A stretch of 64,000 bases of DNA from Bacillota bacterium. GTDB lineage: Bacteria > Bacillota > Clostridia > Acetivibrionales > JAEZXR01. The stretch is from assembly GCA_023419605.1 (NCBI GenBank), contig JAEZXR010000138.1, forward strand, positions 21,240 to 85,239, written 5' to 3'. Under the pieces are notes generated by a model that saw only the letters and a program-made list of their open reading frames with translations, had not been told where the DNA came from and searched no databases. This document shows positions 44,926 to 52,818 of this stretch, piece after piece (the first letter of the stretch is position 1; each line of letters starts with the position of its first letter). A program made the position numbers and the translations under genes.

Positions 44926-45024
44926 GCGGTTGTGAAAAAAGGTATTCTATAAGTTTTGCTACACTGCGCGTGGTGCCCCACGAGCGGCCCGCAAAAAAGA
45001 ATACCTATATTTTTCACAACCGCC
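44926..45024. repeat. Dispersed palindromic repeat, family R3, copy a
   Basis: A 99-bp inverted repeat starting GCGGTTGTGAAAAA and ending TTTTTCACAACCGCC. The core ACGAGCGGCCCGCAAAA is shared with copies at 48985 and 52711, and a core-deleted copy is at 50475. It lies 5 nt beyond the stop of the permease gene at 45030. Confidence 0.85.
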
Positions 45025-45029
45025 AGTAA

Positions 45030-45974
45030 TTATCTCTTACCTTTTTCATAGGGTATGCCATCTGCCTTCGGCATTCTGGATTTTCCTACGAAGAGAACGA
45101 GCGCAAAGAGCGTGATCACGTAGGGCATCATAGCCAATATCTGCGATGGGAAACCCAGCCCGCTTCCTCCCAGGAATACCGCCAGTCCCTGTGCTCCTCC
45201 GAAGAGCAGGCAGGCCCACATGGCCCCCTGAGGCTTCCAGTTTCCGAAAATCATAGCCGCCAATGCGATAAAGCCTTGACCGGAGATCAGTGTGGGACTG
45301 AAGAGTGAAACCACTGCCAGGCTCATAGCTGCTCCACCAAAACCGGCAAAAACTCCCGATGCAATGACACAGATATACCGTATGGCGTAAACATTGATTC
45401 CGAGGGTATCCGCCGCTGCCGGATGTTCTCCCACCGAGCGTACCCGCAGCCCAAAACGGGTCTTGTAAAGCACAAACCATACGGCAAGCACCATAAAGAA
45501 TGCAAGGTAGACGGTGATGTACTGGTTAAATACCTGTGCTGCAAAGGAATTGCCGGCGGATAAATTGTGGAAAAGGCCTTCGAAAGGCTTGGGCATTTTG
45601 TACTTCAGGTCGATGGGCTTTGTCATGGTAGCACCCTCGAAGAACAGACGGCTTAAAAACAGAGCCGCGCCCGCCCCGATAAAGTTGATGGCCACACCCG
45701 ATACAACCTGGTTGGCTTTGAAGGTAACCGATGCTACGGCGTGCAACAAAGCTAGAAGGCCGCTTGCTATACCTGCTGCCAGGAAGGCAAGCCAGGGGTT
45801 ATGCGCATAAAAGCCTACGGCAGCACCCACAAATGCGCCTAACGTCATCAGTCCTTCCAGTCCGATGTTGACAACGCCTGAGTTTTCAGATATAACACCG
45901 CCTAAGGCCACAAAGATGAGCGGTGTAGCATACATTAACGTAATTCCTATAATCAGCCCCAAGTTATCAAGCAT
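45030..45974 (-). CDS. Nucleoside ABC transporter permease (NupQ/YufQ-like)
   Basis: About 314 residues with eight or more hydrophobic segments, and VISENSGVVNIGLEGLMTLGAF and GINVYAIRYICVIASG motifs typical of the second permease of BMP-type nucleoside importers. Its start region overlaps the preceding permease gene by about 8 nt. ATG at 45974 with GGGGTGA upstream is preferred over the GTG/ATG at 45983/45980. It is the last gene of the nupO-nupP-nupQ-like unit. Confidence 0.9.
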   Translation of the reverse strand: MLDNLGLIIGITLMYATPLIFVALGGVISENSGVVNIGLEGLMTLGAFVGAAVGFYAHNPWLAFLAAGIASGLLALLHAVASVTFKANQVVSGVAINFIGAGAALFLSRLFFEGATMTKPIDLKYKMPKPFEGLFHNLSAGNSFAAQVFNQYITVYLAFFMVLAVWFVLYKTRFGLRVRSVGEHPAAADTLGINVYAIRYICVIASGVFAGFGGAAMSLAVVSLFSPTLISGQGFIALAAMIFGNWKPQGAMWACLLFGGAQGLAVFLGGSGLGFPSQILAMMPYVITLFALVLFVGKSRMPKADGIPYEKGKR

Positions 45975-47088
45975 TTTCATCACCCCGTTTTCTGCTTATA
46001 AAGGTCATTGCCAGTCGAATCAGTGTTGGCATCGCTATAAAAAATACAATGGTACCGATCATGATACTGATAATTTCAGAAGGTGCACCCATGGCTTGCT
46101 GTATCTTTGATCCCCCATACTTCAGGCCGCCGAAGAGGAGTCCTGCAAACAAACACCCGATAGGAGAGTTTCCTGCGATCAGTGCTACCGAAATTCCATC
46201 CAATCCATAGCCTTCCATGGCTGCCAGTGTAGATACCCTGTGGGAAACGCCCATAACGTGAAGGGCACCGGCTGTACCTGCCAGAGCACCGGCAATCATC
46301 ATGGAGGCAATGATGCTCTTCTTTACATTAACGCCCCCATATTCCGAAGCGTATTTGTTGGACCCCACTGCACGAAGCTCGTAGCCCAGGGTCGTCCTTC
46401 TTAAAATAAACCACACAAGAATAATCAATGCAACAGCAATAATAATTCCTACATTCAGGTCGGTTTTAAAAATTTCCTTCAGTATGGGATGGTTCCCCAG
46501 CCAGTCCCGCCCTTCCGCTGTTTGCTTCCACTTTTCCAGCAGGATGGTACTTGCTGTCTGCTGTATGTCATAGGAAGACTCACTTTCCGGCTTTTTAAAG
46601 GCCTTGAAGGTGAGAACGAAATTCTGGAAATAGAAAGCGATCCAGTTCAGCATGATGGTGGTTATAACTTCATTCACACCGGATTTTGCCTTCAGGTATC
46701 CTGCGATTCCTCCCCACAGCCCTGCCGCCAAAGCCGCGGCCAGTATGACAGCAATCACATGGATTACAGGAGGCAGTTTTACAAAATACCCTACCAGAGC
46801 GGCTGCAAGCCCACCCATAATGAATTGTCCCTCAACTCCGATGTTAAACAACCCTGTCCGGAAGGCAAACGCAACCGATAACCCTGTGATAATCAGAGGA
46901 GTACTGTTGATGATGGTTTGCGAAATATATTTCGGTTTTTCAAAGACGCCTTTGAATAAAACCCCATAGGCCTGTAACGGATTATACCCGGCGACACTTA
47001 ATATCACAGCGCCGACGAGAAATCCCATGAATATCGAGATTAAAGTGATAACCAGTGATTTTTCGGTCCATCTCTTTTTATTGTTCAT
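45967..47088 (-). CDS. Nucleoside ABC transporter permease (NupP/YufP-like)
   Basis: A 373-residue multispanning permease with FRTGLFNIGVEGQFIMGGLA and LRAVGSNKYASEYGGVNVKK, characteristic of the BPD_transp_2 family permeases paired with BMP lipoproteins. The ATG overlaps the stop of the ATPase gene (ATGA), so they are translationally coupled. Family members import purine and pyrimidine nucleosides. Confidence 0.91.
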   Translation of the reverse strand: MNNKKRWTEKSLVITLISIFMGFLVGAVILSVAGYNPLQAYGVLFKGVFEKPKYISQTIINSTPLIITGLSVAFAFRTGLFNIGVEGQFIMGGLAAALVGYFVKLPPVIHVIAVILAAALAAGLWGGIAGYLKAKSGVNEVITTIMLNWIAFYFQNFVLTFKAFKKPESESSYDIQQTASTILLEKWKQTAEGRDWLGNHPILKEIFKTDLNVGIIIAVALIILVWFILRRTTLGYELRAVGSNKYASEYGGVNVKKSIIASMMIAGALAGTAGALHVMGVSHRVSTLAAMEGYGLDGISVALIAGNSPIGCLFAGLLFGGLKYGGSKIQQAMGAPSEIISIMIGTIVFFIAMPTLIRLAMTFISRKRGDENA

Positions 47089-48593
47089 TTTCCTGCACTC
47101 CCTCCAGCCATCATCAGCCCCAGGCTGTTTTCATCCGCCGTTTTTGCATCCACGATGCCTACGATCTTCCCTTCATAGATCACCGCGATGCGGTCTGACA
47201 CATTCATAACTTCATCCAGCTCCAGGGATACCAGCAATACCGCCTTGTTCTTATCCCTCTGCTCCACCAGGGCCTTATGCACATACTCGATGGCTCCCAC
47301 ATCCAGTCCTCGGGTCGGCTGTGCGGCAATCAGGAGGTCAGGGTTATTGGTAACTTCACGGGCGATAATGACCTTCTGCTGGTTTCCTCCGGATAATGCC
47401 CTTACTTCCTGGGATTCATCCTGGGGCCTTACATCAAATTTTTGCACCAGTTCCTTGGAGAACTGAATTATATTTTTATAATTCAGCAAGCCACGCTTGG
47501 AGAAGGGTTCATTTCCATAATTTTCAAGAACCATATTCTCTGCGATGGAAAAGTCAAGAACCAGACCTCTTTTCTGCCTGTCTTCCGGGATCATGGAAAC
47601 CTTGCTCTCGATAATTTCCCTGGGACTCTTGTTTGCTACATTTCTGCCGTTTACTTCTATGGTGCCCGATTCAACCGGCCGCAGCCCCGTGATAGCCTCG
47701 ATCAATTCGGTCTGACCATTACCATCCACACCTGCGACGCCCAGGATTTCTCCTGCATGCAATTCCAGGGAAAGCCCATTGACCTTGTTAATTCCACGGT
47801 TATCTTTTACTGTGAGGTTATCAATTTTCAGGACCGCTTCCCCTTGTTGCTTTTCCTTTTTATCTACCTTAAAGGAAACTTCCCTGCCTACCATTTTTGA
47901 AGCCAGTTCCTGTTCGGTAGTGACACTGACATCCACGGTATCGATATATTTTCCTCTTCGTATGATGGTGCAGTAGTCTGCGATCTCTTTTATTTCCTTT
48001 AATTTATGCGTTATGATAATAATGGTCTTGCCTTCTTTTGTGAGATTTCTTACAATGGCAATCAATTCCTTTATTTCCTGGGGTGTAAGAACCGCCGTAG
48101 GCTCATCCAGAATCAGAACCTCTACCCCCCGGTATAAGGCTTTCAGTATTTCCACCCGCTGCTGCATTCCTACCGAAATATCCTCGATTTTAGCGTGAGG
48201 ATCTACATGCAGCCCATACTGTTCCGAGAGCTTTTGAATATCCTCTACCGCCTTTTTCATATCCAGGACCTCACCTAATTTCGTAGTTTCGGTTCCCAGG
48301 ATAATATTCTCCGCTACCGTAAAGGGCTCAACCAGCATAAAGTGCTGGTGTACCATGCCGATTCCGTGCTTGATGGCAACATTCGGGTTTTTGATATCCA
48401 CCTTTTTCCCATTAATATGAATTTCACCTTTGGTAGGCCGGTATAAGCCGTAGAGAATATTCATCAGTGTTGATTTACCCGCGCCGTTTTCTCCCAGAAG
48501 TGCATGCACTTCCCCTTTATGCACCGTCAGGCTAACACTGTCGACTGCACAAAAACTGCCGAATGTCTTGGATATGCTTTTCATTTCTATCAT
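47085..48593 (-). CDS. Nucleoside ABC transporter ATPase, duplicated (NupO/YufO-like)
   Basis: A 502-residue double ABC ATPase. The first half has Walker A GENGAGKST and Walker B VLILDEPTAVLTPQE. The second half has a divergent Walker A GVDGNGQTEL, signature LSGGNQQKVIIAREV and an aspartate-less Walker B LLIAAQPTRGLDVGA. This asymmetric pattern is normal for ribose/nucleoside-type ATPases. ATG at 48593 follows AGGAAG; the open frame reaches 48647 without a site. A Crp/Fnr-type operator candidate lies about 200 nt upstream. Confidence 0.92.
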   Translation of the reverse strand: MIEMKSISKTFGSFCAVDSVSLTVHKGEVHALLGENGAGKSTLMNILYGLYRPTKGEIHINGKKVDIKNPNVAIKHGIGMVHQHFMLVEPFTVAENIILGTETTKLGEVLDMKKAVEDIQKLSEQYGLHVDPHAKIEDISVGMQQRVEILKALYRGVEVLILDEPTAVLTPQEIKELIAIVRNLTKEGKTIIIITHKLKEIKEIADYCTIIRRGKYIDTVDVSVTTEQELASKMVGREVSFKVDKKEKQQGEAVLKIDNLTVKDNRGINKVNGLSLELHAGEILGVAGVDGNGQTELIEAITGLRPVESGTIEVNGRNVANKSPREIIESKVSMIPEDRQKRGLVLDFSIAENMVLENYGNEPFSKRGLLNYKNIIQFSKELVQKFDVRPQDESQEVRALSGGNQQKVIIAREVTNNPDLLIAAQPTRGLDVGAIEYVHKALVEQRDKNKAVLLVSLELDEVMNVSDRIAVIYEGKIVGIVDAKTADENSLGLMMAGGSAGK

Positions 48594-48768
48594 CTTGCTT
48601 CCTAAGTCAACAGACCCCAAATCTGCCCCCTCCTTCTTTACTATCACGACAGCCAGACCCTATGCCTGGACTGGAAGATATCACATCAATGTACTATTTT
48701 TTGAATGGGATATTGCAATAATGACACCCTTCAGAGTAGAATTTCGTCCAAGAAATCAGTAATAGACA

Positions 48769-48819
48769 TTTATAATTTTAGCTATTTTGCACAAAAATAA
48801 AAAGGACACGTGTCCTTTT
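48769..48819 (-). promoter_or_regulatory. Putative Crp/Fnr operator and promoter for nucleoside ABC ATPase gene
   Basis: The perfect 20-bp palindrome AAAAGGACACGTGTCCTTTT occupies 48800-48819. A -10-like TAAAAT at 48780-48775 begins 29.5 bp from its centre, so the centre would be near -41.5 from a start at about 48768. The same arrangement recurs before the BMP gene and the Crp/Fnr gene. No good -35 box is present, as expected for class II activation. Confidence 0.6.
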
Positions 48820-48891
48820 GTTATTATGTAAATTAAGTAAATCGACATCTTTCTACAAACAGAAGAATATAAAAAGCCCCTAACCATAAAA

Positions 48892-48964
48892 ATCCTGTAT
48901 ACATGTGTGTTCGACTCCCGGCACAGCCCTGCCGTTCATCAAACTACCACGCACACAGGATTAT
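48892..48964 (-). terminator. Long imperfect hairpin, probable terminator after BMP gene
   Basis: On the minus strand AATCCTGTGTG pairs with CACAC...ACAGGATT, enclosing a smaller GGCA/TGCC hairpin, and a TTTTT run follows. It lies between the R3 repeat after the BMP gene and the operator of the next gene. It could also be a structured RNA of unknown type. Confidence 0.5.
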
Positions 48965-48984
48965 TATTGTTTACCGTTTACACT

Positions 48985-49083
48985 GGAGGCTGCGAAAAAG
49001 GGGTTCTATAGGTTGCGCTACACCGCACGTGGCGCTTCACGAGCGGCCCGTACAAAAGAACCCCTATGTTTTTCATATCCTCC
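48985..49083. repeat. Dispersed palindromic repeat, family R3, copy b
   Basis: GGAGGCTGCGAAAAAGGGG at the left and CCCCTATGTTTTTCATATCC at the right form the outer arms, with the shared core CACGAGCGGCCCGTACAAAAG. It starts about 20 nt after the BMP gene stop. Same orientation as the other copies. Confidence 0.85.
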
Positions 49084-49102
49084 TATAGCTTTTCAAGAAA
49101 AA

Positions 49103-50176
49103 CTATTTCAAAGTCGCAGCGTACTCGTTGTATGTCTTTTCATTGAAAGGAACATTGATTTTTCCATCAATAATGTCCTGCTTCAGCTTCTTCACTTCTT
49201 CCAGAATATTGGCCGGCACATGCTTGTCCGAAGTTGGAGCAATATCCACGCCGCCTTCCTTCAAACCGTAAGAAATGGTTGTTCCCATTTTCAATGTGCC
49301 TTCCTTAAGTTCTTTTGTAACATTGTAGATTCCGTTGTCTACACGCTTAACAGCGGATGTGATTACATTATCCGGTGCCAGGTTGTTCTGGTCTCTATCC
49401 ACACCGATCACATATTTTTTGTTTTCTTTGGCAGATTCGATAACACCCAGACCTACGCCGCCTGCCGCATGGAATATGATATCAGCACCATTTTGATACA
49501 TCTGGTTGGCTATGGCCTTACCCTTCGCGGAATCATTGAAGCTGTCGGCATATTGAACCAATACCTGGGCATCTTTGTTGGCATATTTTACACCGGCTCT
49601 GAAGCCATAATCAAAACCGTCAATTACAACTCCCTTCACTCCGCCTACAAAGCCAACTTTTCCGGTTTTGCTCATTTTTCCGGCGATATAGCCTACAAGG
49701 AAGGAAGGCTGTTCTGCTTTGAATACCACGCCGATTACATTGGACGGTGTTTTTTCGTCATAGGAGAAGTCAACGATAGCGTATTTTGCATCTTTATTGG
49801 TTTCGGCTGCTGATTTTACTGCATCTGCCATCATAAAACCAATTCCCCAGATCAAATCGTTTTTGGCATCATATAGGGTTTCCAGGTTCGGGCTGAAATC
49901 TGCTTCCTGTTTTGACTCAATATAGCTGGCTTTCATGCCCAGCTCCTTCTCAGCTCTTTGCATACCTTCCCAGGCGGATTGGTTGAAGGACTTGTCATTA
50001 ACGCCTCCTGTATCCGTTACCATAGCTATCTTTGAGGCTTTTGCTGCTGCTTCATTTTGTGATGTCTTTTCAGTTCCGGACGGAGTTTCTGTCTTTGCTC
50101 CGCATCCTGTCAGAAGGGCTGAAAAACTCATCACGGATGCTACAAATAATGCAAGAATTCTTTTTTTCATAAACAT
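49103..50176 (-). CDS. BMP-family nucleoside-binding lipoprotein (NupN/PnrA-like)
   Basis: A 357-residue lipoprotein with lipobox LLTGC (Cys25), then a BMP/PnrA fold: KIAMVTDTGGVNDKSFNQSA, FMMADAVKSAA, VGFVGGVKGVVIDGFDYGF and FHAAGGVGLGVIESA. PnrA-type proteins bind purine and pyrimidine nucleosides. ATG at 50176 follows GAGGAGACT; a second ATG 6 nt on is possible. It sits between deoC and the ABC ATPase gene, with its own putative operator and a leader of about 340 nt. Confidence 0.92.
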   Translation of the reverse strand: MFMKKRILALFVASVMSFSALLTGCGAKTETPSGTEKTSQNEAAAKASKIAMVTDTGGVNDKSFNQSAWEGMQRAEKELGMKASYIESKQEADFSPNLETLYDAKNDLIWGIGFMMADAVKSAAETNKDAKYAIVDFSYDEKTPSNVIGVVFKAEQPSFLVGYIAGKMSKTGKVGFVGGVKGVVIDGFDYGFRAGVKYANKDAQVLVQYADSFNDSAKGKAIANQMYQNGADIIFHAAGGVGLGVIESAKENKKYVIGVDRDQNNLAPDNVITSAVKRVDNGIYNVTKELKEGTLKMGTTISYGLKEGGVDIAPTSDKHVPANILEEVKKLKQDIIDGKINVPFNEKTYNEYAATLK

Positions 50177-50310
50177 AGTCTCCTCACTTATTCTGATCTT
50201 GTTTATTTTGATCTTGGATAAACCAAGAAAACTGAATACGGTTTTAAGAATAGCCTCTAATGTGAAAAATAAGCGGCTTTACAGATATCTAATTTTAAAC
50301 CTTATAATTT

Positions 50311-50354
50311 CCAGTGGCAAAAATGCCCGGATTTTGGGGTAGTTTTGTCACTGG
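50311..50354 (-). promoter_or_regulatory. Leader hairpin upstream of BMP gene
   Basis: CCAGTGACAAAA pairs with TTTTGCCACTGG (one mismatch) around a C/G-rich loop containing CCCC and CCGGG. It falls inside the predicted 5' leader of the BMP gene, 135 nt before its start. No T-run follows, so it is not an obvious terminator. Confidence 0.4.
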
Positions 50355-50383
50355 ATAAATTCAAGTCTAAAGTTGGATATCTA

Positions 50384-50466
50384 TATGGATAACGAACTTT
50401 AACCTTAAATTTATTCCGCCGAAACCCTCTTAACCGTTGGCTGATTATGGCGTAAAGTTCATTATC
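50384..50466. repeat. Dispersed inverted repeat, family R2, copy b
   Basis: Left arm ATAACGAACTTTAACC...ATTCCGCCGAAACC and right arm GGCTGATTATGG...AAAGTTCATTATC form an imperfect foldback. A longer relative, interrupted by an R1 element, is at about 56849-57024. Confidence 0.65.
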
Positions 50467-50474
50467 TGTATAAA

Positions 50475-50512
50475 CGGCTGTGAAAACATAGATATTCTTT
50501 TTTCACAGCCGC
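50475..50512. repeat. Dispersed palindromic repeat, family R3, core-deleted copy d
   Basis: CGGCTGTGAAAA and TTTTTTCACAGCCG match the outer arms of the longer R3 elements, but the central 60 bp is missing. It lies in the predicted leader of the BMP gene. Confidence 0.75.
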
Positions 50513-50521
50513 CTATATACT

Positions 50522-50564
50522 ATTTTAATTATTTGATCAGATTTCAGTAAGGACATATGTCCCT
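50522..50564 (-). promoter_or_regulatory. Putative Crp/Fnr operator and promoter for BMP gene
   Basis: The palindrome AAGGGACATATGTCCTT is centred at 50556.5. TAAAAT at 50527-50522 begins 29.5 bp from the centre, exactly as at the 48.8-kb site. It lies between deoC and the BMP gene. Confidence 0.6.
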
Positions 50565-50609
50565 TTTTAAAAAATTGTTTTTTTCGACTTTATTTTAGAT
50601 CCATCTTGT

Positions 50610-51272
50610 TTACTCAACCTCTTCAACAATCGAATTTCCGGAGCTTGTACCGATTCTGCTTGCGCCGGCTTCCAGCATGGTTATGGCATCCCTCAGGCTC
50701 TTAACGCCGCCGGAGGCTTTTACACCCATAGCTTCTCCTACTGTCCTTCTCATCAGGGAGATGTCCTCCGCCCTGGCTCCGCCGGAGCCAAAGCCGGTAG
50801 AAGTTTTAACCAAATGGGCCCCTGCTCTTTTGGAGGCCTCACAGGCCTGCACTTTTTCCTCCTCCGTAAGGTAGCAATTCTCTATAATCACTTTCACGAG
50901 AGCGCCCTTTGAAGCTTTGACTACTTCTCTTATTTCGTCTTCTACATAGCCTATGTTCCCTTCTTTCAGAGCACCGATATTAATGACCATATCCACTTCC
51001 CGGGCCCCTTCCTCTACAGCCCTCGCCGCTTCAAAAGCTTTAACTTCGGGAGTGTTGGCCCCCAGTGGGAAACCGACAACAGTACATACCTTTACCTCCG
51101 AACCCTTCAGGTTTTCCGCCACAAGTTTTACATAACACGGGTTTACACAAACCGACGCAAACTTGTATTCTACAGCCTGCCGGCAGTATGTTCTGATTTC
51201 TTCACTGGTCGCCGTGGCTTTAAGCAGGGTATGGTCAATCAAAGAAGCCAGCATGTTTTTATTCAAATCCAT
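50610..51272 (-). CDS. deoC: Deoxyribose-phosphate aldolase
   Basis: About 220 residues of the class I aldolase DeoC family: LASLIDHTLLKATAT at the start, VCTVVGFPLGA, and the Schiff-base lysine in HLVKTSTGFGSGGA. It cleaves 2-deoxyribose 5-phosphate into glyceraldehyde 3-phosphate and acetaldehyde, the last step of deoxynucleoside breakdown. ATG at 51272 lies 8 nt after AAAGGTGG. The GTG at 51284 and ATG at 51278 would overlap the pdp stop. It is encoded directly after pdp. Confidence 0.95.
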   Translation of the reverse strand: MDLNKNMLASLIDHTLLKATATSEEIRTYCRQAVEYKFASVCVNPCYVKLVAENLKGSEVKVCTVVGFPLGANTPEVKAFEAARAVEEGAREVDMVINIGALKEGNIGYVEDEIREVVKASKGALVKVIIENCYLTEEEKVQACEASKRAGAHLVKTSTGFGSGGARAEDISLMRRTVGEAMGVKASGGVKSLRDAITMLEAGASRIGTSSGNSIVEEVE

Positions 51273-51277
51273 CTCCA

Positions 51278-52603
51278 TTACCACCTTTCTATTCCTTTTT
51301 CGGTCACTACGCCATAGACCAACGGCCTTTTTTCAGGCTGCTGCTCTTCAATCGTTATTGCATCATAAAACCTTTTGACAGCTTCATCCAACTTCTGATC
51401 ATTATTTACATAGAAGTCAGCTAATATATCTCCTTCATTTATGGGGTCACCCACACGTTTTCTCATGACAATACCGGTCCCCGGGTCAATGATATCTTCT
51501 TTGGTGGCTCTTCCGGCTCCGAGAAGAAGCGCACTCATACCGATTTCCTGCGCCTTGACGGAGGCTATATATCCACCGGTCTTCGCTTTTACCGGCAGAA
51601 TGCGGCTGGCACCGGGCAGCAGGGAGGTATCATCAGCAACACCAGCTTCTCCCCCCTGGGCACGGATCATTTCCTTCAGCTTTTCCAGTCCTCTTCCGCT
51701 GTTTAACGCATCTTCCAGCAGGCTCCGGGCTTCCTCTACATCACTGCACCGGCCTGCCGTATACAGCATATAGGAAGCCAGAAGCAGGGAAACTTCCCTC
51801 AAAGGCCCGGCAACACTGCCATTCAGAACTTCGATGGCCTCCTTGACTTCAAGGGCATTTCCGATGGCCATTCCCAAAGGCTGATCCATATCCGTAACGA
51901 TGGCAGTGGTCTTACGTCCTACATGGGTCCCGATATCCACCATTTCCTTTGCCAGTGCGAAGGAATCGTCCAGGGTATGCATGAATGCTCCGCTCCCGGT
52001 TTTTACATCCAGCACGATGGCTTCCGCACCGGAGGCTATTTTTTTGCTCATGATGCTGCTTGCAATCAAAGACATATTGTCTACGGTCGCGGTAACATCC
52101 CGAAGGGCATAGAGCTTTTTGTCTGCCGGCACCAAATCCTGGGTCTGTCCGATTACTGCAACGCCAACCCGGTTCACAATGTCGATGAAATCACCGATGC
52201 CGATGGAAATGTTAAAGCCCGGTATGGATTCCAGCTTGTCCAGGGTTCCTCCGGTATGACCCAGCCCTCTTCCGGACATTTTCGCCACCGGAACACCGCA
52301 TGCGGCAACCAGGGGAGCGACGATCAATGTCGTTGTATCGCCTACACCCCCGGTACTATGCTTGTCGACCTTTACTCCCTGTATGGGTGACAGGTCCACC
52401 ACATCTCCCGAATAGGTCATGGAGGTGGTCAGGTCAGCAGTTTCCCTTTTACTTAAGCCCCTGAAATAGATAGCCATCAGAAGGGCTGAGACCTGATAAT
52501 CCGGTATTTCCCCAGCTACATACCCCTTTACAAAAAAATCAATTTCTTCCCTTGTAAGTTCAGCGCCCTCACGCTTTTTTAAAATAATGTCATACATTCT
52601 CAT
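51278..52603 (-). CDS. pdp: Pyrimidine-nucleoside phosphorylase
   Basis: A 441-residue enzyme with VKVDKHSTGGVGDTTTLIVA and the family signature SGRGLGHTGGTLDKLESIPG. It phosphorolyses uridine and (deoxy)thymidine to the free base and (deoxy)ribose 1-phosphate. AAGGAG and AAAAGG lie upstream of the ATG. The family also includes thymidine phosphorylase (DeoA), but Firmicutes members are usually Pdp. It is followed within a few nucleotides by deoC. Confidence 0.95.
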   Translation of the reverse strand: MRMYDIILKKREGAELTREEIDFFVKGYVAGEIPDYQVSALLMAIYFRGLSKRETADLTTSMTYSGDVVDLSPIQGVKVDKHSTGGVGDTTTLIVAPLVAACGVPVAKMSGRGLGHTGGTLDKLESIPGFNISIGIGDFIDIVNRVGVAVIGQTQDLVPADKKLYALRDVTATVDNMSLIASSIMSKKIASGAEAIVLDVKTGSGAFMHTLDDSFALAKEMVDIGTHVGRKTTAIVTDMDQPLGMAIGNALEVKEAIEVLNGSVAGPLREVSLLLASYMLYTAGRCSDVEEARSLLEDALNSGRGLEKLKEMIRAQGGEAGVADDTSLLPGASRILPVKAKTGGYIASVKAQEIGMSALLLGAGRATKEDIIDPGTGIVMRKRVGDPINEGDILADFYVNNDQKLDEAVKRFYDAITIEEQQPEKRPLVYGVVTEKGIERW

Positions 52604-52710
52604 AAAACCTTTTCTCCTTACTTATACATTTTATAGCGCCTTATGTAACCATAGCGGCTCCATCCACCCCTCCATTGAAGCCGCTAATCATGCTCCATCG
52701 TTTTTACCGT

Positions 52711-52818
52711 TATAGGAGGCTGTGAAAAAAGGGGGTCTATAGGTTGAACTCCCCCGCACGTTGCGCTCTACGAGCGGTCTGCGCAAAAGAACTCCTATGT
52801 TTTTCACACTCTCCTATA
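52711..52818. repeat. Dispersed palindromic repeat, family R3, copy c
   Basis: The longest copy, with outer arms TATAGGAGGCTGTGAAAAAA and TTTTTCACACTCTCCTATA, and the shared core TACGAGCGGTCTGCGCAAAAG. Its right end contains the stop codon of the deaminase gene at 52814. The gap to pdp also holds a small AGCGGCT/AGCCGCT hairpin at 52651-52687. Confidence 0.85.

Noticed and set aside
48905..48930. tRNA T-arm-like string GTTCGACTCCC
   Set aside because: The flanking bases do not form a T-stem, acceptor stem or anticodon arm, so it is not a tRNA gene.
48905..49813. A 302-codon plus-strand open frame opposite the BMP lipoprotein gene
   Set aside because: Antisense to a clear BMP/PnrA gene and running through an R3 repeat; low-complexity translation with no recognisable domain.
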